Assembly: GCA_902800495.1 (NCBI GenBank)
Contig: CADCET010000019.1
Location: 1 to 47,251, forward strand
Direction: 5' to 3'
Length of the DNA stretch: 47,251 bases
From: an uncultured Prevotellaceae bacterium
GTDB lineage: Bacteria > Bacteroidota > Bacteroidia > Bacteroidales > Bacteroidaceae
The translations under genes were made by a program, and so were the position numbers. The notes under the pieces are model-generated. The model searched no databases. It worked only from the letters and a program-made list of their open reading frames with translations, and was not told the DNA's origin. Shown piece after piece: positions 1-9,076 of the stretch; positions within the stretch are counted from its first letter, which is position 1, and every line of letters starts with the position of its first letter.

Positions 1-334
1 CTGCCAGGGACAGCCTGTGAAGCTGGACGGTCTGGGCACGTTCTACCCGACGATCGAGAACAAGCTGCTGGGCTCGTACACCGTAGAGGGCTACTCGCCC
101 CAGGAGCACATCAAGGGTGTCCACCTGCGCTTCCGTCCTGAGAACGCCCGCGGTGAGGAGCTGACGTCGCGCGAACTGAAGGACAAGTGCGTCTTCGAGA
201 TGAACGACCTGATTGTGACGAAGCACAAGACGGTCGGCGGCAAGGACAGAATCTACCAGGAACGCACGCCGCTGAAGACCTACGGCATCAGCCAGGCAGA
301 GCCGGATCCCGATGACCCAGACGATGGCGATTAA
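1..334 (+). CDS. HU-like DNA-binding protein, 3' part
   Basis: The reading frame is open from the left edge (frame starting at base 2) to the stop at 332-334, so only the last ~110 residues are present and the start lies outside the window. The visible part contains VKLDGLGTFYPTIENK, which matches the strand-strand segment of the Bacteroidetes 'histone-like' HU-related family (longer than classic HU), followed by FRPENARG and an Asp/Pro-rich acidic tail (EPDPDDPDDGD). Such proteins bind DNA non-specifically; the exact role of this paralogue is unknown. A GTG at 17 is inside the conserved domain and is unlikely to be the true start. A rho-independent terminator follows. Confidence 0.8.
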   Translation, partial: CQGQPVKLDGLGTFYPTIENKLLGSYTVEGYSPQEHIKGVHLRFRPENARGEELTSRELKDKCVFEMNDLIVTKHKTVGGKDRIYQERTPLKTYGISQAEPDPDDPDDGD

Positions 335-349
335 GGGTTGACAACTGAA

Positions 350-387
350 AAAGTCCCTGAAAGTATTGATGCTTTCGGGGATTTTTT
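350..387 (+). terminator. Rho-independent terminator after the HU-like gene
   Basis: A 12-bp stem (352-363 with 372-383, two G-U pairs) with an 8-nt loop is followed by a T run ending at 387. It lies just after the HU-like stop codon and immediately before a new promoter box. Confidence 0.75.
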
Positions 388-388
388 G

Positions 389-396
389 TACCTTTG
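389..396 (+). promoter_or_regulatory. TACCTTTG promoter box, distal
   Basis: TACCTTTG matches the Bacteroidetes -7 consensus TAnnTTTG. It sits directly after the terminator. It would give a leader of about 135 nt for the barrel protein at 540. No convincing gene lies between. Confidence 0.6.
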
Positions 397-497
397 CAGC
401 AACTTTTTAAGGCGGCACGTTTCTGGATGAAAACGTTAAAAAGGCACAAGAAAAGGGCATTTCTGTGTAAAGTGTTGGTGATTACAAGAATTCTTTG

Positions 498-505
498 TAA
501 TTTTG
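498..505 (+). promoter_or_regulatory. TAATTTTG promoter box, proximal
   Basis: A second -7 type box 35 nt before the ATG at 540, with a TTGG about 20 bp upstream. The barrel/lptC operon may therefore have two promoters. Confidence 0.55.
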
Positions 506-539
506 TGCGCTCAAAAAGCAGAATACGACTGTAAACACC

Positions 540-1817
540 ATGTATTATAAGAGAATGATAGGCTGCCTGCTGATGGCAGCAACCATAAGCGGGGCCTTTG
601 CGCAGGGTGGCACGAAGTCGCCCTATAGCCAGTTTGGGCTGGGTGCGCTTGGCGACTACTCTCAGAGCATGAGCCGCGGCATGAACGGCGTGGGCTACGG
701 CCTTCGTCAAGGAAATCAGGTGAACACGCTCAATCCGGCATCGTATGCCGGTGTGGACTCGCTGACGATGCTTTTCGATATGGGACTGTCGGGTCAGACG
801 ACGAACTTCAAGGAGGGCGGCGTCAGTCGCAATGCGTCGATGGCCGCGTTCGAGTATGTGGCCGCTTCGTTCCGTGCGTGGAAGAACGTGGGCGTGTCGT
901 TTGGCGTGCTGCCGTTTACGAACGTGGGTTACGACTACCAGACGAAGAGCCGCAGCAGCGAGACGGGTACCGTCAGCGAGACCTATACGGGTTCAGGCGG
1001 TCTGCACCAGGTGTTTCTCGGTGTTGGCGGACGTGTGGTCAAGGGCCTGTCGGTAGGTGTCAACGCGGCTTACCTGTGGGGCAGTATCGACCGCTCGGTG
1101 ACGCCCAGTGCGTCGACGGCTTCAAACTCGCTGACGAAGAAGTACTCGACGAACATCACCAACTACAAGCTCGACTTCGGCGTGCAATGGGAGCAATCCC
1201 TGAGCAAGCGCGACCAGCTGACGATAGGTGCCGTTGTTGGCGTGGGTCATAACCTGAAGAACACGGCCTCGATGAGCATCATGAAGTATAACAGCGCCTC
1301 GTCGAAGACAGACACCACGACGTTCAGCGTCGGCGACGCTATGGCTCTGCCGATGAGCTACGGCGTGGGCGTGGCCTACAAGCACGACGGACGGCTGACG
1401 CTGGCTGCCGACTACTCGTTGGAGCAATGGGGCAAGGTCGACATTCCCGGCTATCAGGGCGGCACGTATCAGAAGCTGAGCGGACAGATGAAGGACCGCC
1501 ATCGCGTGGTGGCCGGTCTCGACTGGACGCCCAACCCCATGGGTCGCAAGTATATGGACTTCGTACACTACCGTGTTGGCGTGGGCTATGCTACACCTTA
1601 TTATAATATAAACGGACAGGATGGTCCTAAGGAGCTGAGTGCCAGCATCGGCGTGGCGCTGCCCATCATCAACAGCTACAACAACCGCTCGGTGCTGAAC
1701 ATCAGCGGCCAGTGGGTGCGCAGCAAGGCCGACGGCTTCATTACCGAGAACACGTTCCGAATCAACGTCGGCATTACGTTCAACGAACGCTGGTTCATGA
1801 AGTGGAAGATTGACTGA
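540..1817 (+). CDS. Putative outer-membrane beta-barrel protein
   Basis: The 425-residue product begins with a clear signal peptide (hydrophobic core about residues 6-18, cleavage after SGAFA). The mature part alternates short aromatic/polar strands with Gly/Ser-rich turns throughout, as expected for an outer-membrane barrel of the FadL/OMPP1-like type seen in Bacteroidetes. Its stop codon overlaps the lptC start (TGATG), so the two are translationally coupled. The neighbourhood (lptC, CorC-type protein, PpiD) suggests a role in envelope biogenesis, but no catalytic motif is visible and the ligand is unknown. The ATG at 540 follows the proximal promoter by 35 nt. Confidence 0.7.
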   Translation: MYYKRMIGCLLMAATISGAFAQGGTKSPYSQFGLGALGDYSQSMSRGMNGVGYGLRQGNQVNTLNPASYAGVDSLTMLFDMGLSGQTTNFKEGGVSRNASMAAFEYVAASFRAWKNVGVSFGVLPFTNVGYDYQTKSRSSETGTVSETYTGSGGLHQVFLGVGGRVVKGLSVGVNAAYLWGSIDRSVTPSASTASNSLTKKYSTNITNYKLDFGVQWEQSLSKRDQLTIGAVVGVGHNLKNTASMSIMKYNSASSKTDTTTFSVGDAMALPMSYGVGVAYKHDGRLTLAADYSLEQWGKVDIPGYQGGTYQKLSGQMKDRHRVVAGLDWTPNPMGRKYMDFVHYRVGVGYATPYYNINGQDGPKELSASIGVALPIINSYNNRSVLNISGQWVRSKADGFITENTFRINVGITFNERWFMKWKID

Positions 1818-2506
1818 TGCTGATTCCGACACCTTATATCAGACGCATCTGCGGGGCGGGCCTATGGCTCGTCCTGGCGTTGCTGACGGCCTGCGGCGAA
1901 GAGGCGAAGGAGCACGTGGCCCCCGCCATCCGCGAGCGCGACTCAGTGTCGATGATGACCACCTACGGCGTGAACACGCTCATCAGCGACTCGGGCGTTA
2001 TCAAGTACCGCATCGTGACGGAGCGGTGGGACGTCAACGTCATTCGCCAGCCCAACCGCTGGGAGTTTATGAAGGGCGTCTTCTTTGAGCAGTTCGACGA
2101 GCAGTTCCACGTTCAGGCCTACATACAGGCAGACACGGCCTGGTACTACGACCAGCTGAAACTGTGGAAACTGCGTGGCCGCGTGCGCATCAGGAATGTC
2201 AACGGGCTTCTTTACCAGAGTGAGGAGCTCTACTGGGATGGTCTGCGCCACGAGCTTTACTCGAACGTCTTCTCGAAGGTCGTCACCCCCGAGCGCACGC
2301 TGCAGGGCACATACTTCAAGAGCGACGAGCGCATGACGTACTACACGGTGTCGAACTCTGTGGGATCGTTTATTCCCGGCAGCGAGAGCGACGACGACGC
2401 GTCGGGTCAGGCACCCTCAACGCCCGGCGACACGACGGAGCAGATGGTGATACCCCAGCGTCCCGCAGCCCAGAAGCACGCCAAGACGATGGGAATGGAT
2501 AATTGA
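1817..2506 (+). CDS. lptC: LPS export periplasmic protein LptC
   Basis: A 229-residue lipoprotein or anchored periplasmic protein with a lipobox LLTAC (Cys26). The body, beginning at YGVNTLISDSGVIKYRI and continuing through repeated short strands (ADTAWYYDQLKLWKLRGRVRI, LYWDGLRHELYSN), is the LptC/OstA-like beta-jellyroll that passes lipopolysaccharide from LptBFG to LptA. The tail after about residue 185 is low-complexity and acidic. Its ATG overlaps the previous stop by one base. Bacteroidetes LptC proteins are often lipoproteins, unlike the membrane-anchored enterobacterial form. A degenerate AATTGA repeat separates it from the next gene. Confidence 0.85.
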   Translation: MLIPTPYIRRICGAGLWLVLALLTACGEEAKEHVAPAIRERDSVSMMTTYGVNTLISDSGVIKYRIVTERWDVNVIRQPNRWEFMKGVFFEQFDEQFHVQAYIQADTAWYYDQLKLWKLRGRVRIRNVNGLLYQSEELYWDGLRHELYSNVFSKVVTPERTLQGTYFKSDERMTYYTVSNSVGSFIPGSESDDDASGQAPSTPGDTTEQMVIPQRPAAQKHAKTMGMDN

Positions 2507-2541
2507 GAATGGACAATTGATAATGGATAATTGATAACGGA
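2495..2541 (+). repeat. Degenerate short tandem repeat (GGATAATTGA type)
   Basis: Three to four imperfect copies of a roughly 13-nt AT-rich unit (GGATAATTGA / GGACAATTGA) cover the lptC stop and reach the next start codon. Related simple repeats occur in this window at 9518-9553, 15821-15880 and 23760-23799, each just before a start codon. Confidence 0.7.
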
Positions 2542-2544
2542 GTG

Positions 2545-3801
2545 ATGACAGGACTGATTGTTGGACTTATCGTCTCGATGGTGTTCTCGGCCTTTTTCTC
2601 GGGCATGGAGATAGCCTTCGTCAGCAGCAACCGCCTGCTGGCCGAGATGGATAAGGAGAAAAACGGACTGTCGCAGCGGGCCATCACCGTGTTCTACCAT
2701 CATCCCAACAATTTCGTGTCGACGATGCTGGTGGGCAACAACATCGCCCTGGTCATCTACGGCATACTCTTCGCCGCCATCTTCGACGAACTGCTGTTCA
2801 GCGGTTTGAGCGACGGCGCCCGCGTCACGGCCGACACGCTGCTGTCGACGTTGGTGGTGCTCTTCACGGGCGAGTTCCTGCCGAAGACCATTTTCAAGTC
2901 GAGTCCCAACGCTCTGCTGACGTTCTTTGCCGTGCCGGCCTTCGTCTGCTACGTCCTGCTCTATCCCATCTCGCGTTTCGCGACGCTCCTCTCGCGCGGC
3001 ATCCTGCGACTGGTGGGTGTCAAGATGGAGAAGGAACGCGACGGGCACGAATTTACGCGCGTCGACCTTGACTATTTGGTACAGTCGAGCATCGACAACG
3101 CGAAGAGCGAGGAAGAGATTGAGGAAGAGGTCAAGATATTCCAGAACGCCCTGGACTTCACAGAGACCCGCGTTCGCGACTGTATGGTGCCGCGCACGGA
3201 GATTGACGCCGTCGAGGACACCTCGGACGTGGAGCAGCTGAAGCAGGTGTTCATAGAGAGCGGACACTCGAAGGTGGTGGTCTACCATGAGGACATCGAC
3301 CACGTTGTCGGCTATATACACTCGTCGGAGCTGTTCCAGCACCCCAAGGACTGGCGCGGTAGCATCCGCCAGCTGCCTTTCGTGCCCGAGACGATGCAGG
3401 CCTCGCGCCTGATGAAGACCCTGATGCAGCAGCACAAGTCGATGGCCATCGTCGTCGACGAGTTCGGTGGCACCAGCGGTCTGATATCCTTGGAGGACAT
3501 CGTCGAGGAAATCTTCGGCGAGATTGAGGACGAGCACGACTCCAACAACTACATAGCCAAGCAGATAGGCGACGGCGAGTATATGCTCTCAGCCCGTTTG
3601 GAGATTGAGAAGGTGAACGAGATGTTCGACCTGGAACTGCCCGAGAGCGACGAATACATGACCGTCGGCGGACTTATCCTGCACGAATACCAGTCGTTCC
3701 CGAAACTCAACGAAGTGGTGACAATAGGGCGCTACGAGTTCAAAATCGTCAAGAATACAGCGACAAAAATAGAACTTGTGAGGTTAAAAGTCGGAGAATG
3801 A
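2545..3801 (+). CDS. DUF21 / CBS-pair / CorC-HlyC membrane protein
   Basis: About 418 residues in the classic order: an N-terminal DUF21 (CNNM) domain with three to four membrane helices (about 1-155), a CBS pair beginning near RVRDCMVPRTEID (about 210-330), and a C-terminal CorC_HlyC domain (about 335-415). Family members are implicated in Mg/Co efflux; the Bacteroidetes members are also annotated as GldE-like. The 'hemolysin' label often attached to the family is not supported by anything here. A GTG lies directly before the ATG at 2545 and could also serve as start. The gene follows lptC in the same direction and probably belongs to the same transcript. Confidence 0.85.
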   Translation: MTGLIVGLIVSMVFSAFFSGMEIAFVSSNRLLAEMDKEKNGLSQRAITVFYHHPNNFVSTMLVGNNIALVIYGILFAAIFDELLFSGLSDGARVTADTLLSTLVVLFTGEFLPKTIFKSSPNALLTFFAVPAFVCYVLLYPISRFATLLSRGILRLVGVKMEKERDGHEFTRVDLDYLVQSSIDNAKSEEEIEEEVKIFQNALDFTETRVRDCMVPRTEIDAVEDTSDVEQLKQVFIESGHSKVVVYHEDIDHVVGYIHSSELFQHPKDWRGSIRQLPFVPETMQASRLMKTLMQQHKSMAIVVDEFGGTSGLISLEDIVEEIFGEIEDEHDSNNYIAKQIGDGEYMLSARLEIEKVNEMFDLELPESDEYMTVGGLILHEYQSFPKLNEVVTIGRYEFKIVKNTATKIELVRLKVGE

Positions 3802-3844
3802 GCGGTTTTTTGCAGAAAAATTTCGTTATGTCCGACAATTTTAT

Positions 3845-3852
3845 TAATTTTG
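3845..3852 (+). promoter_or_regulatory. TAATTTTG promoter box of ppiD
   Basis: A TAnnTTTG box 51 nt before the ATG at 3903. The upstream -33 element is not obvious. Confidence 0.6.
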
Positions 3853-3902
3853 CAGGCTGAATTTGGAAAAAGCAAGAAAAAACAAATAAATTAAAAAGAA
3901 AA

Positions 3903-6044
3903 ATGGCAGCAATTGGAAAAATCAGAAGCTGGGGGCCGACCCTTGTCATCGTCATCGGTCTTGCCCTGTTTGCATTCATCGCTGAAGAGATGTTCCGTTC
4001 CTGTGAAGCATCCAAGAACGAGCAGCGCCAGCAGGTGGGTGAAGTGTTAGGTGAAAAAATCAACGTCCAGGACTTCCAGTCCCTGATCGACGAGTACCAG
4101 GAGGTCATCAAGATGACCCAGGGTCGCGACAACCTGACCGAAGACGAGCTGAACCAGGTGAAAGACCAGGTTTGGAACACGTTTGTAAATAACAAAATCC
4201 TTGAGAAGGAAGCTAAGGAGCTGGGTCTCACCGTTACCGACACCGAGATGCAGAACATGCTCCGCGAGGGCACCAACCCCATGCTGGCTCAGACACCCTT
4301 CGTCAACCAGCAGACAGGTCGCTTCGACGTAGCACAGCTCACGAAGTTCCTCAACGATTACAAGTCAAACCAGAACCCGCAGCTGGCCGAGCAGTACAAG
4401 GCCATCTACGACTACTGGCGCTTCATCGAGAAGACCCTGCGCCAGCAGACTCTCGCCCAGAAGTATCAGGCCCTGTTGTCGAACTGCCTGCTGAGCAATC
4501 CCGTCAGCGCCAAGGCTGCCCACGACGCACAGCACCAGGAGGCCAACATCCTGCTGGCTGCTATGCCTTACTCGAGCATCAAGGACGACGAGGTACAGGT
4601 GAGCGACGCCGACCTGAAGGCTAAGTACGACAGCGAGAAGGAGGCCTTCATCCAGACGGCTGAGACCCGCGACATCAAGTATGTTGACTTCAAGGTGGTA
4701 GCCTCGAAGAGCGACCGCGACGCCCTGATGAAGGACATGCAGGACGCCAGCCGCAAGCTGGATAGCGGCGCAGCCCCCGCCGAGGTGGTGCGCAAGGCTC
4801 AGTCGCAGATTCCCTATGTAGGACTGCCCGTCACGAACCGTGCCCTGCCTACTGACATCGCTTCACGCATCGACTCGATGGCTGTAGGCCAGACAACGGC
4901 TCCCTTCGAGAGTACTTCTGATAACACGCTGAACGTGGTGAAGCTCATCAACAAGCAGCAGTTGCCTGACTCGGTGGAGTTCCGCGTGATTCAGGTGGGC
5001 GCTGAGACTGCTGACGCCGCTCAGAAGAAGGCCGACAGTATCTACACCGCCATCAAGGCTGGTGCTCCCTTCGACTCGATTGCCAAGAAGTACGGTCAGA
5101 CGGGCGAGAAGCAGTGGCTCACCTCAGCTCAGTACCAGAACTCTACCAACATCGACGCTGACTCGAAGGAGTATCTGTTGGCGCTGAACACCATGGGTGC
5201 TGGCGAGATGAAGAACCTGAAGTTATCGCAGGTTAACCTCATCCTGCAGGTAACAGACCGTCGCGCTATGGTGACGAAGTACGACGTAGCCATCATCAAG
5301 CACACTATCGACTTCTCGAAGCAGACCTATAGCGACGCTTACAACAAGTTCAGCCAGTATGTCAGCGAGAACAACACCATCGAGGGGCTGGAGCAGAATG
5401 CCGAGAAGTTCGGTTTCAAGGTTCTGGAGCGCAACGACATCATGAACTCTGAGCACAACGTGGCTGGCATCCGTGCCACCCGCGAGACTATGAAGTGGAT
5501 ATTCGACGCCCAGCCCGGACAGGTAAGCCCGCTCTACGAGTGCGGTTCTAACGACCACCTGCTGGTAGTGGCCCTGACCAAGGTTCACGCTGCCGGCTAT
5601 CGCGACCTCGACGGTGTGAAGGACGTGCTGAAGCAGCAGGTGCTCCGCGACAAGAAGTACGACATGCTGAAGGCTAAGTTAGAGGGTGTGAAGAGTGTTG
5701 CCGACGCCAAGGCTAAGGGTGCTACCATTGACACCGTGAAGCAGATCTCGTTCGGCTCGCCCGTCTTCGTTCAGATGACTGGTTCGTCAGAACCCGCTTT
5801 GGCAGGTGCTGTTGTAGCCACCAAGGACAAGGAGTTCCACGCAGCCCCCGTCAAGGGTAACGGTGGTGCCTTCGTCTTCCAGGTGCTCAACGTCGCCAAG
5901 ACCGGCGAAGGTGCTGAGGACAAGGGCCACGAGAAGCAGATTGAGACCCAGCTGAAGCAGACGGCCATGCAGGCCGCCAGCCGCTTCATGCAGGAGCTCT
6001 ATCAGAAGGCAAAGATTACGGACAACCGCTATCTCTTCTTCTAA
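3903..6044 (+). CDS. ppiD: PpiD/SurA-type periplasmic peptidyl-prolyl isomerase
   Basis: The 713-residue product has one N-terminal membrane anchor (about 10-27, TLVIVIGLALFAFIAEEMF), then a SurA-N-like helical region with a motif VGEVLGEKINVQDFQSLIDE, a long periplasmic part, and a degenerate parvulin (PPIC) segment around residues 358-460 (EFRVIQVG, PFDSIAKKYG). PpiD-family foldases sit next to the Sec translocon exit and help outer-membrane proteins fold. Length and architecture fit Bacteroidetes members with two parvulin-like modules, the first poorly conserved. The 3' end overlaps the convergent methyltransferase gene by 29 bp, so no intergenic terminator is present. Confidence 0.85.
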   Translation: MAAIGKIRSWGPTLVIVIGLALFAFIAEEMFRSCEASKNEQRQQVGEVLGEKINVQDFQSLIDEYQEVIKMTQGRDNLTEDELNQVKDQVWNTFVNNKILEKEAKELGLTVTDTEMQNMLREGTNPMLAQTPFVNQQTGRFDVAQLTKFLNDYKSNQNPQLAEQYKAIYDYWRFIEKTLRQQTLAQKYQALLSNCLLSNPVSAKAAHDAQHQEANILLAAMPYSSIKDDEVQVSDADLKAKYDSEKEAFIQTAETRDIKYVDFKVVASKSDRDALMKDMQDASRKLDSGAAPAEVVRKAQSQIPYVGLPVTNRALPTDIASRIDSMAVGQTTAPFESTSDNTLNVVKLINKQQLPDSVEFRVIQVGAETADAAQKKADSIYTAIKAGAPFDSIAKKYGQTGEKQWLTSAQYQNSTNIDADSKEYLLALNTMGAGEMKNLKLSQVNLILQVTDRRAMVTKYDVAIIKHTIDFSKQTYSDAYNKFSQYVSENNTIEGLEQNAEKFGFKVLERNDIMNSEHNVAGIRATRETMKWIFDAQPGQVSPLYECGSNDHLLVVALTKVHAAGYRDLDGVKDVLKQQVLRDKKYDMLKAKLEGVKSVADAKAKGATIDTVKQISFGSPVFVQMTGSSEPALAGAVVATKDKEFHAAPVKGNGGAFVFQVLNVAKTGEGAEDKGHEKQIETQLKQTAMQAASRFMQELYQKAKITDNRYLFF

Positions 6045-6765
6045 ACTCGGCACAGACAATAGCTGTGGCAATAGCCACATTCAACGACTCTGCCGTATCA
6101 TCCTTACGGTATGAAGGTATAAGCAGGCGACGGTTCACCCGTCGCCTGACTTTTTCTGTCAGGCCGTTACCTTCGTTGCCCATCACGATGATGCCGCCCG
6201 GTGTCAGCGGTTGGCTGTAGATGTCGTCGCCGTCGAGTAGCGTGCCGTAGACGGGGAAGTCATTGGGCAGCGTGTCGAGTAATGTCGACAGATCGGTATA
6301 GGAAATGTTCACGCGGGCTATGCTGCCCATCGTGGCTTGTACTACTTTCGGGTTCCAGGCGTCGGCAGTCTCTTCGCTGCAGACAATGTGGGTTATGCCG
6401 AACCAGTCGGCCAATCGGATGATGGTTCCTAAGTTGCCGGGGTCTTGTATGCCGTCGAGGACTATGGTGAGATTGTCTGACGAAGGCAGGAAATTGTCAG
6501 ATACTGGTATGGGAAACAGCGCCAGCACCTGCTGCGGATGCTGCAGAAAGCTGATGTGGCGCAGTTCGTCAGCCGTGATGCGTTGTACGCTGATGCCAGG
6601 CTGGGGTGGGGTGTATTCGTCTGTAGCGTAGACGGCCACGGGTTTCCACCGTTTCATCAGGTCGCCCACCACCTTCGGCCCCTCGGCTACGAACAGTCCC
6701 TCACGCTTGCGGAACTTCTTCTGTTCCAACTGTTTGATTAGTTTAATCTGGTTCTTGCTTATCAT
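6016..6765 (-). CDS. SpoU/TrmH family RNA 2'-O-methyltransferase
   Basis: 249 residues with the three SPOUT motifs in order: motif 1 DGIQDPGNLGTIIR (104-117), motif 2 IVMGNEGNGL (193-202) and motif 3 IPSYRKDDTAESLNVAIA (216-233). The N-terminal ~95 residues form the usual RNA-binding substrate domain (EGLFVAEGPKVV). Such enzymes methylate a ribose 2'-OH in rRNA or tRNA with SAM through a trefoil-knot fold; the target nucleotide cannot be read from sequence. It is divergent from tamL, an arrangement found in other Bacteroidales, and tail-to-tail with ppiD. Confidence 0.88.
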   Translation of the reverse strand: MISKNQIKLIKQLEQKKFRKREGLFVAEGPKVVGDLMKRWKPVAVYATDEYTPPQPGISVQRITADELRHISFLQHPQQVLALFPIPVSDNFLPSSDNLTIVLDGIQDPGNLGTIIRLADWFGITHIVCSEETADAWNPKVVQATMGSIARVNISYTDLSTLLDTLPNDFPVYGTLLDGDDIYSQPLTPGGIIVMGNEGNGLTEKVRRRVNRRLLIPSYRKDDTAESLNVAIATAIVCAEFRRRDSGCP

Positions 6766-6785
6766 AACTTATGAACTTACGACGG

Positions 6786-6793
6786 CAAAGATA
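6786..6793 (-). promoter_or_regulatory. TATCTTTG promoter box of the SpoU methyltransferase
   Basis: On the minus strand TATCTTTG lies 20 nt before the ATG at 6765. Confidence 0.6.
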
Positions 6794-6837
6794 CAAAAAA
6801 GGTTGGAACAAAGAATAAGAAAATGGAAAAATATTTG

Positions 6838-6845
6838 TACCTTTG
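6838..6845 (+). promoter_or_regulatory. TACCTTTG promoter box of tamL
   Basis: A consensus -7 box only 8 nt before the likely GTG start at 6854, implying a very short or absent leader. It excludes the more upstream ATG at 6707. Confidence 0.65.
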
Positions 6846-6853
6846 CAGGCAGA

Positions 6854-9076
6854 GTGACATTCAAACCATATTCTATCATTATTCTGGCAACGCTGTTGCT
6901 GGTGTCGTGTGCGGAAACGAAGTACGTGCCCGACGGCAGCTATTTGCTCGACGACATCAGGATGAAAATCGACGGCGAAACAAATCGCGAACTGAACGTC
7001 ACAACGGCCAAGAGCCTGGTTCGGCAGCAGAACAATGCCCGGTGGTTCTCGATGGTGAAACTGCCGCTGAAAGTCTACTCACTCTCAGGCCGCGACACTA
7101 CGAAGTGGGGCAACCGCCTGTTGCGCAGCATAGGCGAGCCTCCCGTAATCTACGACTCGCTACAAGCACGTCTGACCTGTAACGACCTGCAGATGCTGTT
7201 GCAGAACAAGGGTTACTTAGACGGTCGTGTGGAGCTGTGGACGCGTACGAAGGGCAAGAAACTGTGGGCGTATTACAAACTGTCGACGGGAAACCCCTAT
7301 CAGATAGGCAAGCTGGACTACCAGATTGCCGACCCCGTCATTGACGAAGAGTTCAGGCTCTCGGACCCCCAGAACTGGGGACTACACTCCGGGCGGCAGT
7401 TCTCCATCGACGACCTCGACAAGGAACGGAAACGCATCGCCCAAATGCTGGCCAATAACGGCTACTACCGTTTCCACAAGGAATACATACGCTTCGAAGC
7501 CGATACCATGAGCGCTGATAGGAACCATGTTGACCTGACGCTCCTGCTGAATGTAGACCATGCTGAGGATAGTGCCGACGTGCTTCATCGGCGCTACAAG
7601 ATCCGGCGGCTGACATTCCAGAGCGGCTCACAGCAGGACTCCGTCATTCATCTTCGCGAGAACGTGCTCAACGAGTGCTGCTACATCAGGGAGGACGCCT
7701 ACTATTCGGCAAGCGACCTGCAGAACACCTATAACCACTTTGCACGTCTTGGGGCCGTCAAGTACACCAATATCTCGTTCCGTGAGATACCCGACTCGGC
7801 TTTGCTCGACTGTAACATACAGCTTCAGACGAACAAACCATCAACGTTGAGTTTCCAGCCTGAAGGCACAAATACGGCGGGCGACCTCGGAGCTGCAGCC
7901 ACGCTGACCTATCAGAACCGCAACCTCTTCAGAGGCTCGGAGAGCCTGACCGTCGAACTGCGTGGTGCCTACGAGGCTATCAAGGGCTTGGAGGGCTACA
8001 GCAACCAGGACTTCATAGAGACCAGCCTTGAGACCCGACTGAAGTTCCCGCGGTTCATCATGCCAATTATCAGCCACGACACCCGTCGGCGCGTCAATGC
8101 CACGAGTGAGGTGTCGCTACTCTACGACATGCAGAATCGTCCGGAGTTCCACCGGCGACTATGGTCGGCAGCCTGGCGTTACCGTTGGGCACCCCATGAC
8201 CGTCCCTACCAGTACCAGTTCGACGTGCTCGACCTGAACTATGTGCTTATGCCCTGGATCAGCGATACCTTCTACGATCTGTACTTGGCCGACGTGACGT
8301 CGCGAAATGCCATCCTGCGCTATAACTATCAGGACCTGTTCATCACCAAGATTGGCTTTGGCTTCGCCTACAATGACGGACGTACGGCGCTGAAAACCAA
8401 TATCGAGACGTCGGGCAACCTGTTGCATTTGGCGTCTGACCTTTTTGGTGCCGCTAAGAACGATCAAGGGCAGGACCTGGTCTTCAACATCGCCTACGCC
8501 CAATACGTCAAGGGTGATATAGAACTCACACGCGTCATACAGCTCGACTACAGCAACCAATTGGCCTGCCACGTCGGACTGGGTATCGCCTATCCCTACG
8601 GAAATTCCATGCTGCTGCCCTTCGAGAAGCGCTACTTCTCAGGTGGTGCCAACTCGTTGCGTGGCTGGCCGGTACGAGGCATCGGACCTGGCAGGTTCAA
8701 GGGAACTGACGGACGTATTGATTTCATCAACCAGACCGGCGACATGAAGCTCGACCTGAATATGGAATATCGCACACACCTGTTTTGGAAACTTGACGGC
8801 GCACTCTTCATCGACGCAGGCAACATCTGGACGTTGCGCGACTATCCCGACCAACCGGGCGGACAGTTCAAGTTTCGGAACTTCTTAAGCGAGATGGCCG
8901 CCAACTACGGACTGGGCTTCCGCTTCAACTTCGGCTATTTCATTGTGCGCTTCGACTTAGGTATGAAGGCCGTCAACCCCGCCTACGAGGCAGAGGACGA
9001 GCCCCATTTCCCTATCATCCATCCACGCATCAGTCGCGACTTTGCGTTTCATTTCGCAGTGGGCCTGCCATTCTGA
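6854..9076 (+). CDS. tamL: TamA/BamA-like outer-membrane lipoprotein TamL
   Basis: I place the start at GTG 6854, right after the promoter, because it gives a clean lipoprotein signal (ILATLLLVSC, Cys19); an upstream ATG at 6707 would run through the divergent gene. The ~740-residue product has POTRA-like repeats in the first half and a C-terminal bacterial surface-antigen barrel, with the hallmark RGW loop in SLRGWPVRGIGPGRF at about residue 602. TamL is the lipidated Bacteroidetes counterpart of TamA, working with TamB in outer-membrane biogenesis. No tamB is visible here. The 3' end overlaps the convergent lipoprotein gene by 47 bp. Confidence 0.87.
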   Translation: MTFKPYSIIILATLLLVSCAETKYVPDGSYLLDDIRMKIDGETNRELNVTTAKSLVRQQNNARWFSMVKLPLKVYSLSGRDTTKWGNRLLRSIGEPPVIYDSLQARLTCNDLQMLLQNKGYLDGRVELWTRTKGKKLWAYYKLSTGNPYQIGKLDYQIADPVIDEEFRLSDPQNWGLHSGRQFSIDDLDKERKRIAQMLANNGYYRFHKEYIRFEADTMSADRNHVDLTLLLNVDHAEDSADVLHRRYKIRRLTFQSGSQQDSVIHLRENVLNECCYIREDAYYSASDLQNTYNHFARLGAVKYTNISFREIPDSALLDCNIQLQTNKPSTLSFQPEGTNTAGDLGAAATLTYQNRNLFRGSESLTVELRGAYEAIKGLEGYSNQDFIETSLETRLKFPRFIMPIISHDTRRRVNATSEVSLLYDMQNRPEFHRRLWSAAWRYRWAPHDRPYQYQFDVLDLNYVLMPWISDTFYDLYLADVTSRNAILRYNYQDLFITKIGFGFAYNDGRTALKTNIETSGNLLHLASDLFGAAKNDQGQDLVFNIAYAQYVKGDIELTRVIQLDYSNQLACHVGLGIAYPYGNSMLLPFEKRYFSGGANSLRGWPVRGIGPGRFKGTDGRIDFINQTGDMKLDLNMEYRTHLFWKLDGALFIDAGNIWTLRDYPDQPGGQFKFRNFLSEMAANYGLGFRFNFGYFIVRFDLGMKAVNPAYEAEDEPHFPIIHPRISRDFAFHFAVGLPF

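Noticed and set aside
427-534. 35-residue basic frame between two promoters
   Set aside because: It overlaps the proximal promoter and has no recognisable feature; most likely leader sequence.
6707-6853. N-terminal extension of tamL from an ATG at 6707
   Set aside because: It would overlap the divergent methyltransferase gene and span the tamL promoter; the lipoprotein signal begins at 6854.
9030-9076. Frameshift at the tamL/lipoprotein overlap
   Set aside because: Both convergent frames are intact and complete, so a simple 3' overlap explains it.
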